From: Aquabacterium sp. CECT 9606
GTDB taxonomy: Bacteria; Pseudomonadota; Gammaproteobacteria; Burkholderiales; Burkholderiaceae_C
Assembly: GCF_918741295.1 (NCBI RefSeq)
Contig: NZ_CAKKNB010000003.1
Span: forward strand, 434,001-498,000
Reading direction: 5' to 3'
Length of the DNA stretch: 64,000 bases
Both the position numbers and the translations under genes were made by a program. This document shows, in pieces, positions 28,108 through 36,360 of the stretch. Every line of letters begins with the position of its first letter. The stretch's first letter is position 1. The notes beneath the pieces were generated by a model, which saw only the letters and a program-made list of their open reading frames with translations, was not told the origin of the DNA and ran no database searches.

Positions 28108-29061
28108 TTAGACCTGGTCGTCGATCAGCTCTTCGCCATTGGTGCTGCGCATGGCCTGCTCCACCACCGCGCGCGTCAAGGTCGGCGCAAAGGTCTCGAT
28201 CAAGGCAAAAATATAGGCACGCAAGAAAGCGCCACGGCGGAACGCGATGCGCGTCATGTTGACGGCGAACAAGTGCCCCGCATCAATGGCGCGCAGGTTG
28301 CGGTCACGCTCTTCGTCATAAGCGATCGAGGCCACCACCCCCACACCCATGCCCAGCTCAACGTAAGTCTTGATCACGTCAGCATCCATCGCGCTCAGCA
28401 CGATGCGGGGTTGGATGCCTTCCTTGGCAAAAGCCTCGTCGATGTGCGAGCGGCCGGTGTAGCCCGAGTCGTAGGTCACCATCGGGAAGCGTGCCAGGCG
28501 CTGCAGGGTCAGGGGCTGGCCATCCAGCAAAGGATGATCGAGCGGCACCACGACGCTGTGCGTCCAGCGGTAGCACGGCAAGGTCACCAGTTGCTCGTAC
28601 TGGTCCAGCGCCTCGGTGGCCACACCAATGTCGGCCTCGCCGCTCAGCAGCATTTCGGCCACCTGGCGGGGCGAGCCCTGGTGCAGACTCAAGGTCACCT
28701 GCGGGTACAGCTCGCGGAAGTCGCGCACCACCGAAGGCAGGGCGTAGCGCGCTTGCGAGTGGGTGGCCGCGATCGACAGCGGGCCGGCATCCTGCTGTGA
28801 GAAATCGCGCGAGGCGTTGCGCAGGTTCTCGGAGTCGGCCAGCAGGCGTTCGATGATGGGCAGCACCTCGGCGCCGGGCACCGTCAGGCCCGTCAGCCGC
28901 TTGCCAGCACGCACGAACAGCTCGATGCCCAGCTCGTCTTCCAGTTCGCGGATCTGGCGGCTCACGCCTGGCTGTGATGTGTGCAATGCATTGGCCACCT
29001 CGGTCAGGTTGAAGCCCCGGCGCACCGCCTCTCGCACTGATCTCAATTGTTGGAAATTCAT
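28108..29061 (-). CDS. cysB: LysR-type regulator CysB (sulfur assimilation)
   Basis: The 317-residue LysR regulator starts MNFQQLRSVREAVRRGFNLT and contains ALHTSQPGVSRQIRELEDEL in its helix-turn-helix, the hallmark opening of CysB/Cbl. The effector domain includes YDSGYTGRSHIDEAF and GMGVGVVASIAYD. CysB senses O- or N-acetylserine and activates sulfate uptake and cysteine synthesis genes. It lies 13 bp after cysA on the same strand, at the end of the sulfate transporter unit it is expected to control. Confidence 0.88.
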   Translation of the reverse strand: MNFQQLRSVREAVRRGFNLTEVANALHTSQPGVSRQIRELEDELGIELFVRAGKRLTGLTVPGAEVLPIIERLLADSENLRNASRDFSQQDAGPLSIAATHSQARYALPSVVRDFRELYPQVTLSLHQGSPRQVAEMLLSGEADIGVATEALDQYEQLVTLPCYRWTHSVVVPLDHPLLDGQPLTLQRLARFPMVTYDSGYTGRSHIDEAFAKEGIQPRIVLSAMDADVIKTYVELGMGVGVVASIAYDEERDRNLRAIDAGHLFAVNMTRIAFRRGAFLRAYIFALIETFAPTLTRAVVEQAMRSTNGEELIDDQV

Positions 29062-29074
29062 AAGCGTTCAACCA

Positions 29075-30127
29075 TCAGGAAGTGGTATCGGCAAAGCGGC
29101 GCACACGGCGCGGCTTGAGATGAACCGTGGCGCCCGTCACCAGGATGCCGCTATCGCGCAGGGCCGCGAACTCGCCACGGGGCAGTTCCACATCCACCTC
29201 GCCCTGGCCATCGGCCCGGCGAAACTCCAGGCGGGTGTTCGGGCCCACGGTCAACACATGCGCCAGGGTGACGGCGAGGCTGCCCTCCTCTGGATGGGCC
29301 AGCACCTGGATCTCGTGCGGACGCACATAGCTCACATCGTCAGAAGCACCCGTGCCCGCAGATTCAGCCACCGCGCCCGGTGCATGGTCACGGCCATGGA
29401 ACAGGTTCACATCGCCCAAAAACTTGAGCACGAAAGGCGTGGCCGGGTGGTCGTAGACCTCATCGGGCGCACCGTCCTGCTCGATGCGGCCCTGGTTCAT
29501 CACCACGATGCGGTCGGCCACTTCCATGGCTTCTTCCTGGTCGTGGGTCACGAACACGCTGGTGATGTGCACTTCATCGTGCAGGCGGCGCAACCAGCGG
29601 CGCAGTTCCTTGCGCACCTTGGCATCCAGGGCCCCAAAGGGCTCGTCCAGCAGCAGCACCTTGGGCTCCACCGCCAACGCGCGCGCCAGGGCGATCCGTT
29701 GACGCTGTCCGCCCGACAACTGGTGCGGGTAGCGGTCGGCGATCCAATCCAGCTGAACCAGCTTGAGCAGCTCGGTCACCTTCTTGCGGATCGTGGCTTC
29801 GTCGGGGCGTGTTTCACGGGGGCGCACACGCAGGCCAAAGGCCACGTTCTCGAAAATGCTCATGTGGCCGAACAGCGCATAGTGCTGGAACACGAAGCCG
29901 ACCTGGCGATCGCGCACCGACACATGGGTGGCATCGGCGCCATGGAACAACACCGAGCCGCTGTCGGGCTGCTCCAGGCCGGCAATGATGCGCAGCAGCG
30001 AGGTCTTGCCCGAGCCCGAGGGGCCCAGCAGCGCCACCAGCTCACCCGACGGGATTTCGATGTTCAGGTTGTCACAGACCGTGACCGACCCGAATCGTTT
30101 GACGAGGTTCTTGACTTCAATGCTCAT
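29075..30127 (-). CDS. cysA: Sulfate/thiosulfate ABC transporter ATPase CysA
   Basis: The 350-residue ATPase has Walker A GPSGSGKT (35-42), signature LSGGQ (137-141), Walker B VLLLDE (157-162) and a C-terminal TOBE-like region containing [16 protein letters not shown]. It powers sulfate import through CysT/CysW. It overlaps cysW by 4 bp and precedes cysB. Confidence 0.95.
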   Translation of the reverse strand: MSIEVKNLVKRFGSVTVCDNLNIEIPSGELVALLGPSGSGKTSLLRIIAGLEQPDSGSVLFHGADATHVSVRDRQVGFVFQHYALFGHMSIFENVAFGLRVRPRETRPDEATIRKKVTELLKLVQLDWIADRYPHQLSGGQRQRIALARALAVEPKVLLLDEPFGALDAKVRKELRRWLRRLHDEVHITSVFVTHDQEEAMEVADRIVVMNQGRIEQDGAPDEVYDHPATPFVLKFLGDVNLFHGRDHAPGAVAESAGTGASDDVSYVRPHEIQVLAHPEEGSLAVTLAHVLTVGPNTRLEFRRADGQGEVDVELPRGEFAALRDSGILVTGATVHLKPRRVRRFADTTS

Positions 30128-30996
30128 GCGGGAACTCCAACATCCTTGACTTGGGCCAGCTCTTGCCTGACCTGCCGCTCAACGATGAATTTCAAAACCA
30201 GGGTGACCAGTGCCAGGCTGGCCAGGATGGACGCCACCGCGAAAGAGGCGGCGAACTGGTACTCGTTGTACAAAATCTCGATGTGCAAGGGCAAGGTGTT
30301 GGTTTGACCGCGGATGTGGCCAGACACCACCGACACCGCCCCGAACTCACCCATGGCCCGAGCGTTGCACAAGATCACGCCATAGAGCAAGGCCCACTTC
30401 ACATTGGGCAGCGTGACCTTGAAGAAGGTCTGCCAACCCGAAGCACCCAGCACCCGGGCAGCCTCTTCCTGCTCCTGGCCTTGGGCCTGCATCAGCGGGA
30501 TCAACTCGCGCGCCACGAAGGGAAAGGTCACGAAGATGGTGGCCAGCACGATGCCGGGCACCGCGAAGATCACCTTCAGGTCATGGTCGCGCAACCATTC
30601 GCCCCACCAGCCTTGCAGGCCGAAGAGCAGCACGTAGATCAAACCGGCGATCACGGGCGAGACCGAGAATGGCAAGTCGATCAAGGTGAGCAAAATGCTC
30701 TTGCCCCGGAAATCGAACTTGGCAATCGCCCAGGCGGCCGACACGCCGAACACCAGGTTCAAAGGCACGGCGATGACGGCGGCGGTCAGCGTCAACCAGA
30801 TGGCCGACACAGCATCAGGCTCGGTGATGGAGGCCACATAGACCTCCCAGCCCTTCTTGAAGGCCTCGAAGAACACCGACACCAGGGGCAAGAACAGGAA
30901 CAGCGCCAGGAAGGCCAGCGCCACGCCGATCAGCAGGCGGCGCACCCAGGCGGGCTCAGTGCGGCTGTTGGAGATATTGGGAGGTGATTGCGACAT
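30124..30996 (-). CDS. cysW: Sulfate ABC transporter permease CysW
   Basis: The 290-residue permease has six expected membrane helices and the cytoplasmic EAA-type loop [18 protein letters not shown] that docks with Cys[21 protein letters not shown] is typical of CysW. ATG 30996 lies one base after the cysT stop and has AAGG 8 nt upstream; a longer start would overlap cysT by about 40 bp. Confidence 0.94.
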   Translation of the reverse strand: MSQSPPNISNSRTEPAWVRRLLIGVALAFLALFLFLPLVSVFFEAFKKGWEVYVASITEPDAVSAIWLTLTAAVIAVPLNLVFGVSAAWAIAKFDFRGKSILLTLIDLPFSVSPVIAGLIYVLLFGLQGWWGEWLRDHDLKVIFAVPGIVLATIFVTFPFVARELIPLMQAQGQEQEEAARVLGASGWQTFFKVTLPNVKWALLYGVILCNARAMGEFGAVSVVSGHIRGQTNTLPLHIEILYNEYQFAASFAVASILASLALVTLVLKFIVERQVRQELAQVKDVGVPA

Positions 30997-30997
30997 G

Positions 30998-31840
30998 TCA
31001 TTTGCCTTGACGTTTGCGGGTCCACGCTTGCAGGGCATTGATGGCCAGCAGCATGACGAAGGACATCAACAGCATGACCACGGCGATGGCGGTGGCGCCC
31101 TGGTAGTCGTATTGCTCCAACTTGGTGATGATGAGCAGCGGCGTGATCTCGGACACCATGGGCATGTTGCCCGCGATGAAGATGATCGAGCCGTATTCGC
31201 CCAACGCACGGGCAAAAGCCAGGGCGAAACCGGTCAGCAGGGCTGGCGTCAGGATGGGCAGGATCACCTTGGTGAAGGTTTGCAGGCGCGTGGCGCCCAG
31301 GGTGGCCGAGGCCTCTTCCAGCTCGCTGGCCAGGTCTTCCAGGACGGGCTGCACCGTGCGGACCACGAAGGGCAAACCGATGAAGGTCATGGCCACGAAC
31401 ACGCCGATGGGCGTGAAGGCCACCTTCAAGCCGAGGGGTTCAAGGTAGCGCCCAACCCAACCATTGCCGGCATACAAACCCGTCAAGGTGATGCCGGCCA
31501 CGGCCGTGGGCAAAGCAAAGGGCAAGTCCACCAGGGCATCGATCAAGCGCTTGCCAAAGAACTCGTACCGCACCAGCACCCAGGCCACCAGCAGGCCAAA
31601 CACGGCATTGACGATCGCCGCGGCCAGCGAGGCGCCAAAGGTCAGCTTGTAGGAGGCCACCACGCGGGGCGAGGCCACGGCCTCCCAGAAGGCCGGCCAG
31701 GTCATCGTGAAGGTTTTCAGAAAGGTGGCTGACAAGGGCAGCAACACGATCAGGGCCAGGTAGAGCAGCGTCAGGCCCAGCGCCAGGTCGAAGCCCGGCA
31801 GCACGCTGGGCTTGCGCAGTAAAGTTTTAGAGAAAATCAT
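30998..31840 (-). CDS. cysT: Sulfate ABC transporter permease CysT (CysU)
   Basis: The 280-residue permease has the opening [20 protein letters not shown] and the EAA loop [37 protein letters not shown] is characteristic of CysT/CysU. It pairs with CysW to form the sulfate channel. It lies 26 bp after the nearer sulfate-binding protein gene. Confidence 0.94.
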   Translation of the reverse strand: MIFSKTLLRKPSVLPGFDLALGLTLLYLALIVLLPLSATFLKTFTMTWPAFWEAVASPRVVASYKLTFGASLAAAIVNAVFGLLVAWVLVRYEFFGKRLIDALVDLPFALPTAVAGITLTGLYAGNGWVGRYLEPLGLKVAFTPIGVFVAMTFIGLPFVVRTVQPVLEDLASELEEASATLGATRLQTFTKVILPILTPALLTGFALAFARALGEYGSIIFIAGNMPMVSEITPLLIITKLEQYDYQGATAIAVVMLLMSFVMLLAINALQAWTRKRQGK

Positions 31841-31866
31841 GAGTCAGCCGTTTGATACTGCCACGG

Positions 31867-32886
31867 TCACTTCTTGCCCACACCCAGGATCTGGTCGTAA
31901 GCGGCGCCATCGTTGAAGTGGTCCTTCTGCGCCTTTTGCCAGCCGCCAAACACCTCGTCCACGGTGAAGGTCTTCACCTTGGGGAACTCCTTGGCGAACA
32001 GGGCCTGGGCTTTGTCGGTTCGGGGGCGCAGGTGGTTCTTGGCCGCAATCGACTGGCCTTCGTCAGACCACAGGTACTTCAGGTAGGCCTCGGCCTGCTT
32101 GCGCGTCTTCTTGCGGTCAACCACCTTGTCGACCACGCTGACGGGGTTCTCGGCCAGCACCGTCCACTTGGGATAGACCACTTCGAAGTCGCCGCCGAAC
32201 TCGTTCAGGATCAAGGGCACTTCGCTCTCGAAAGTGACCAGGGCATCGCCGATGTTGCGCTGGGCAAACGTGGTGGTGGCCGCCCGGCCGCCACCATCGA
32301 ACACCGGCACGTGGGCAAAGATCTTGTGCACCAGGGCCTTGGCCTTGGCCGTGTCTCCGCCAGTCTTGATCACCGAGCCCCAGGCCGCCAGGTAGGTGTA
32401 GCGGCCATTGCCCGAGGTCTTGGGGTTGGGGATCACGACCGAGATGCCAGGACGGGCCAGGTCATCCCAATCCTTGATGTTCTTGGGATTGCCCTTGTGC
32501 ACCAGGATGACCGTCACCGATGCGGTGGGCGCGCTGTTGTTGGGAAAGCGTTTGGCCCAATCGGCCGGGATCAATTGACCGCGCTCGGCCAACAGGTCGA
32601 TGTCGTTGGCCTGGTTCATTGTGATGACGTCGGCCTCCAGGCCGTCGACCACGCTGCGCGCCTGCTTGCTGGAGCCGCCGTGCGATTGGTTGATGGTCAA
32701 GGTTTCACCCGTGGACTGCTTCCAGTACTTGGCGAAGGCGACGTTGTAGTTCTTGTAGAACTCGCGCGTCACGTCATAACTGACGTTGAGCAAAGTGGTG
32801 TCAGCGAAGGCAGCGCCAGCCAAAGCCGACATCGACAGAGCACCCACCGCAAAGTGGGCAATTTGTTTCTTCCAAGAAAAACGCAT
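31867..32886 (-). CDS. Periplasmic sulfate-binding protein (Sbp/CysP family), copy 1
   Basis: The 339-residue receptor has a signal peptide (to about AGAAFA) and the family landmarks [38 protein letters not shown] and NPKTSGNGRYTYLAAWG. ATG 32886 has AAAGG 7 nt upstream. It lies directly before cysT, so it is the receptor most tightly linked to the permease. The second receptor upstream is a diverged paralogue, with a terminator between them. Confidence 0.93.
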   Translation of the reverse strand: MRFSWKKQIAHFAVGALSMSALAGAAFADTTLLNVSYDVTREFYKNYNVAFAKYWKQSTGETLTINQSHGGSSKQARSVVDGLEADVITMNQANDIDLLAERGQLIPADWAKRFPNNSAPTASVTVILVHKGNPKNIKDWDDLARPGISVVIPNPKTSGNGRYTYLAAWGSVIKTGGDTAKAKALVHKIFAHVPVFDGGGRAATTTFAQRNIGDALVTFESEVPLILNEFGGDFEVVYPKWTVLAENPVSVVDKVVDRKKTRKQAEAYLKYLWSDEGQSIAAKNHLRPRTDKAQALFAKEFPKVKTFTVDEVFGGWQKAQKDHFNDGAAYDQILGVGKK

Positions 32887-32996
32887 GACAAGACCTTTGT
32901 TGATGCAGCAAACGAATGTTAGAGACCAAACATGTGCAGAAGAAGCGCGCATTTGTCAATTACATATGCGATTAACGACTATGCAGAACAAAAATA

Positions 32997-33023
32997 GGCG
33001 GCTCTGACTGAATCAGAGCCGCC
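32997..33023 (-). terminator. Intrinsic terminator after the outer sulfate-binding protein gene
   Basis: A perfect 11-bp stem (32997-33007 with 33013-33023) and a 5-nt loop are followed on the - strand by TATTTTTG. The gene ending at 33100 reads into it. It separates the outer receptor from the inner receptor/permease unit, which therefore needs its own promoter or partial read-through. Confidence 0.8.
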
Positions 33024-33099
33024 CGAATTGATGCCTTTTGGCTTCCGTTCAGGACGCCGCAGGCACCACCCCACTCGCTAGAAAACTGATCTTTGAGAT

Positions 33100-34143
33100 T
33101 TATTTCTTGGTGTAGATCTGGTCGAACACGCCCCCATCGGCAAAGTGCGTCTTTTGCGCCTTGGCCCAGCCACCGAACACGTCATCGATCTTGATCAACT
33201 CGATCTTCGGGAATTGCTTGGCGTACTTGGCCAAGGCTTTGGCATCCGTGGGACGGTAGAAGTTCTTGCCCGCGATGTCCTGGCCTTCGGCCGAGTACAG
33301 GTATTCCAAGTAAGCCGTGGCCACCTCACGGGTGCCCTTCTTGTCGACCACCTTGTCAACCACGGCCACGGGTGGCTCGGCGTAGATGCTGAAAGGCGGA
33401 TAGACGATGTCGAACTTGTCGGCGCCAAACTCCTGCAGGGCCAGGTGGGCTTCGTTTTCCCAAGTCAGCAAGACATCGCCCTGGCCACGCTCAGCAAACG
33501 TCACCGTTGAGCCGCGGGCTCCCGAATCCAGCACAGGCACGTTTTCCAGCAGCTTGCCCACGAAGGCCTTGGCCTTGTCATCGGAGCCATTGGTGCGCTT
33601 GAGCTCGAAGCCATACGCGGCCAGGTAGTTCCAGCGTGCGCCGCCCGAGGTCTTGGGGTTGGGTGTGATCACCGAGGTGCCGGGCTTGACCAGATCGTCC
33701 CAGTTCTTGATCTTTTTGGGGTTGCCTTTGCGAACCAGGAACACGATGGTGGAGGTGTAAGGCGAGCTGTTGCCCTTGAGCTTCTTTTGCCAGCCCTTGT
33801 CCAGCAAGCCGACGTTGGCGATGGCGTCGATGTCGTAGGCCAGGGCCAGGGTGACCACGTCAGCCTCCAGACCGTCGATCACGCTTCGGCCTTGCTTGCC
33901 CGAACCGCCGTGGGAGGCTTTGACCAACACGGTGTCACCAGTCTTGGCCTTCCAGTACTTGGCGAAAGCCTCGTTGTATTCCTTGTAAAGCTCGCGGGTG
34001 GGATCGTAAGAAACGTTCAGCAGGGTGACGTCTTTGGCCTGGGCGACCGCAGGAACCAAAGAAGCCACCCCCGCCACGGCGGTCAAAGCCGCGAGCGCAA
34101 GAACGTTGAAGGTGCGGCGAGTGCGAGAAGAGACTGCTTGCAT
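33100..34143 (-). CDS. sbp: Periplasmic sulfate-binding protein Sbp, copy 2
   Basis: The 347-residue receptor has a long signal peptide (to about PAVAQAK) and the landmarks [38 protein letters not shown] and [17 protein letters not shown]. It is clearly homologous to the protein at 31,867-32,886, yet diverged enough that it is not a recent duplicate. Its promoter must lie in the AT-rich gap shared with the divergent epsC-encapsulin operon, and its transcript ends at the hairpin at 32997-33023. Two receptors may differ in affinity or oxyanion preference (sulfate, thiosulfate). Confidence 0.93.
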   Translation of the reverse strand: MQAVSSRTRRTFNVLALAALTAVAGVASLVPAVAQAKDVTLLNVSYDPTRELYKEYNEAFAKYWKAKTGDTVLVKASHGGSGKQGRSVIDGLEADVVTLALAYDIDAIANVGLLDKGWQKKLKGNSSPYTSTIVFLVRKGNPKKIKNWDDLVKPGTSVITPNPKTSGGARWNYLAAYGFELKRTNGSDDKAKAFVGKLLENVPVLDSGARGSTVTFAERGQGDVLLTWENEAHLALQEFGADKFDIVYPPFSIYAEPPVAVVDKVVDKKGTREVATAYLEYLYSAEGQDIAGKNFYRPTDAKALAKYAKQFPKIELIKIDDVFGGWAKAQKTHFADGGVFDQIYTKK

Positions 34144-34483
34144 GGTTTGAATCGTGGGTTGTGGTGGATCAATGGATGAATCCTAAAAGCCAGCCCATCG
34201 AAGCGGAACGAATAAAAATAGCTTTGCATATTCAATTAACAAACTAAAGCACGCAACTATCTGTTTTAGCGGAATAGTTCGAACATTGCAGCGGAATTAA
34301 TCCTTTGATGTGCGCTGGCGCTGCAGCAGCCGCTGGACTGAAATACATATTTAATTTAATAATTATCAAATACGTAAAACAAATATGAGCGGGTTGTTGA
34401 GTAAAGCGTCGCTTGACCACGCATATCTCCTCAGGCACGGTCTTGTCACTTTTCACCATAGTCCCACAGCCGCTGCCTGCTCC
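34144..34483. other. AT-rich divergent control region between sbp and the encapsulin operon
   Basis: The 340-bp gap contains long A/T-rich runs (about 34,200-34,260 and 34,340-34,385) unlike the surrounding coding DNA. It must hold the promoters of sbp (-) and epsC-srpI-cargo (+). CysB binds AT-rich sites with weak consensus, so its presence is plausible but I cannot place a box. I find no convincing gene in it; possible upstream starts of epsC at 34385 lack a ribosome site. Confidence 0.55.
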
Positions 34484-35407
34484 ATGACACATGCCCCCAA
34501 ACACCCCATTGAAACGGCCCACACCGATTGGAATCTGGCCTCAGTGGTCTCTGGTTTGCGCCATTCACGCGAAACCACCCACAATATTCGCCACAAGGGG
34601 CGAATCAGAGAATTGCCCTCGCGCGAAGCGCTGGGCCAGATACTCCAGGGATTGCTGGCGGTGCTATTTCCCACACATTTGGGGCGGCCCGACCTCAATG
34701 ACGAAAGCATTGATTATTTCGTGGGCAACACCTTGAACAGCACCCTGGTGGTGTTGGCCGAGCAAGTGAGGCGCGGCCTGCTGTTCGTGACCGACGCCGA
34801 CGTTGAGAACGACGCCGCGCTGAGCGCCAAGGCCACCGAGATCACCCGCGAATTTGCCGCCCAGTTGCCGCAAATCCGAGCCCTGCTGGTCAGCGACTTG
34901 CTCGCGGCATTCCATGGCGATCCGGCCGCCAGCAGCCCTTCTGAAGTCTTGCTGTGCTACCCCGGCATGACGGCCATCATGTACCACCGCCTGGCCCACG
35001 CCTTGTATGAATTGGGCGCGCCCGTGCTGGCCCGGGTCATCTCCGACATTGCGCATGCCAGCACGGGCATCGACATCCATCCCGGCGCCAAGATCGGTGG
35101 CAGCTTCTTCATCGACCACGGCACGGGCGTCGTGATCGGCCAGACCACCATCATCGGCCAGGGCGTGCGCTTGTACCAGGCCGTGACCCTGGGCGCCAAG
35201 CGCTTCCCGGCCGACGACAACGGCGTGCTGATCAAAGGCAACGCCCGCCACCCCATCGTGGAAGACGACGTGGTGATCTACGCCGGCGCCACGGTGCTGG
35301 GCCGCATCACGATCGGCAAGGGCTCGACCATCGGCGGCAATGTGTGGCTGACACAAAGCGTGCCACCGGGCAGCCATGTGACCCAGGCGCAGTCCCAGTC
35401 CAAATAG
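34484..35407 (+). CDS. EpsC/SrpH-type serine O-acetyltransferase
   Basis: The 307-residue enzyme would make O-acetylserine from serine and acetyl-CoA, the precursor of cysteine. An N-terminal helical domain (about 1-165) precedes a left-handed beta-helix of hexapeptide repeats, with DIHPGAKIGGSFFIDHGTGV and IGQTTIIGQGVRLYQAVTLG. The longer helical domain and the spaced KRFPADDNGVLIKGNARHP segment match the EpsC/SrpH branch rather than the housekeeping CysE, which is separately encoded at 43,953. It sits 35 bp before the encapsulin gene; family-2A encapsulin operons commonly carry this gene. ATG 34484 is chosen from the position of the conserved region; an earlier in-frame start exists. Confidence 0.87.
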   Translation: MTHAPKHPIETAHTDWNLASVVSGLRHSRETTHNIRHKGRIRELPSREALGQILQGLLAVLFPTHLGRPDLNDESIDYFVGNTLNSTLVVLAEQVRRGLLFVTDADVENDAALSAKATEITREFAAQLPQIRALLVSDLLAAFHGDPAASSPSEVLLCYPGMTAIMYHRLAHALYELGAPVLARVISDIAHASTGIDIHPGAKIGGSFFIDHGTGVVIGQTTIIGQGVRLYQAVTLGAKRFPADDNGVLIKGNARHPIVEDDVVIYAGATVLGRITIGKGSTIGGNVWLTQSVPPGSHVTQAQSQSK

Positions 35408-35442
35408 TTTTTCCTCACCTTCCTGAATCAACGGAGTATCGA

Positions 35443-36360
35443 ATGTCTGACATCCAAGAACAAAGCACGGCCCTGGGCGACGTCGCCGCCCGGCAGTTGG
35501 CCATCGCGACACGCACCGTGCCGCAAATGGCAACGATCACGCCTCGTTGGCTGACGCTGCTGCTGCAATGGGTGCCTGTCGAAGCCGGCATCTACCGCGT
35601 GAACCGCGTAAAGGATGCGTCCGCAGTGACCGTGGAATGCTCTGGCCGCGATGAACGCACCCTGCCCCAGACCTTCGTCGACTACATCGAAAACCCGCGC
35701 GAGTACATGCTGTCGGCCGTGAACACGGTGCTGGACGTGCACACCCGCGTGTCCGACCTGTACAGCAAGCCCTACAACCAGATCTCTGAACAACTGCGCT
35801 TGACGATCGAGACGATCAAGGAACGCCAAGAGAGCGAGCTGATCAACAACCCCGAGTACGGCCTGCTGGCCAGCATCGCCCCGGCCCAGCGCATCAAGCC
35901 GCGCACCGGCGCGCCCACGCCCGATGACATGGACGAGCTGCTGGCCAAGGTTTGGAAAGAACCCGGCTTCTTCCTCGCCCACCCGCTGACCATCGCCGCC
36001 TTCGGCCGCGAGTGCACCCGCCGTGGCGTGCCCCCACCCACCGTGTCGCTGTTCGGTTCGCAGTTCATCACCTGGCGCGGCATCCCGCTGATCCCGTCCG
36101 ACAAGCTGCAGATCGAAGACGGCAAGTCCAGCATCATCCTGATCCGCACGGGCGAGAGCCGCCAGGGCGTCGTGGGCCTGTACCAGCCCGACCTGCCCGG
36201 CCAGCAAAGCCCCGGCCTGTCGGTGCGCTTCATGGGCATCAACCACAAGGCGATCGCCTCTTACCTGGTGTCGCTGTACTGCTCGCTGGCCGTGCTGACC
36301 GATGACTCGATCGCCGTGCTGGAAGACGTCGAGATCGGCAAGTACCATGAGTACAAGTGA
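35443..36360 (+). CDS. srpI: Family-2A encapsulin shell protein (SrpI-like)
   Basis: The 305-residue protein matches the SrpI group of encapsulins, whose HK97-type fold self-assembles into an icosahedral shell. Typical segments are ALGDVAARQLAIATRTVPQM, ITPRWLTLLLQWVPVEAGIY and TVSLFGSQFITWRGIPLIPS. There is no cyclic-nucleotide-binding insertion, which separates family 2A from 2B. CGGAG 6 nt before ATG 35443 supports the start. The next gene, overlapping by 14 bp, is a cysteine desulfurase with a disordered extension, the known cargo of this family. No portal, terminase or tail gene is nearby, so it is not phage. The shell would compartmentalise sulfur released from cysteine. Confidence 0.92.
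   Translation: MSDIQEQSTALGDVAARQLAIATRTVPQMATITPRWLTLLLQWVPVEAGIYRVNRVKDASAVTVECSGRDERTLPQTFVDYIENPREYMLSAVNTVLDVHTRVSDLYSKPYNQISEQLRLTIETIKERQESELINNPEYGLLASIAPAQRIKPRTGAPTPDDMDELLAKVWKEPGFFLAHPLTIAAFGRECTRRGVPPPTVSLFGSQFITWRGIPLIPSDKLQIEDGKSSIILIRTGESRQGVVGLYQPDLPGQQSPGLSVRFMGINHKAIASYLVSLYCSLAVLTDDSIAVLEDVEIGKYHEYK

Noticed and set aside
28763..30307. Long + strand frame across cysB and cysA
   Set aside because: Overlaps two genes with clear motifs on the other strand and has no ribosome site or domain.
35443..36360. HK97-type capsid protein as a sign of a prophage
   Set aside because: No terminase, portal, protease, tail or integrase gene is nearby; the desulfurase cargo and acetyltransferase neighbours identify it as a family-2A encapsulin.
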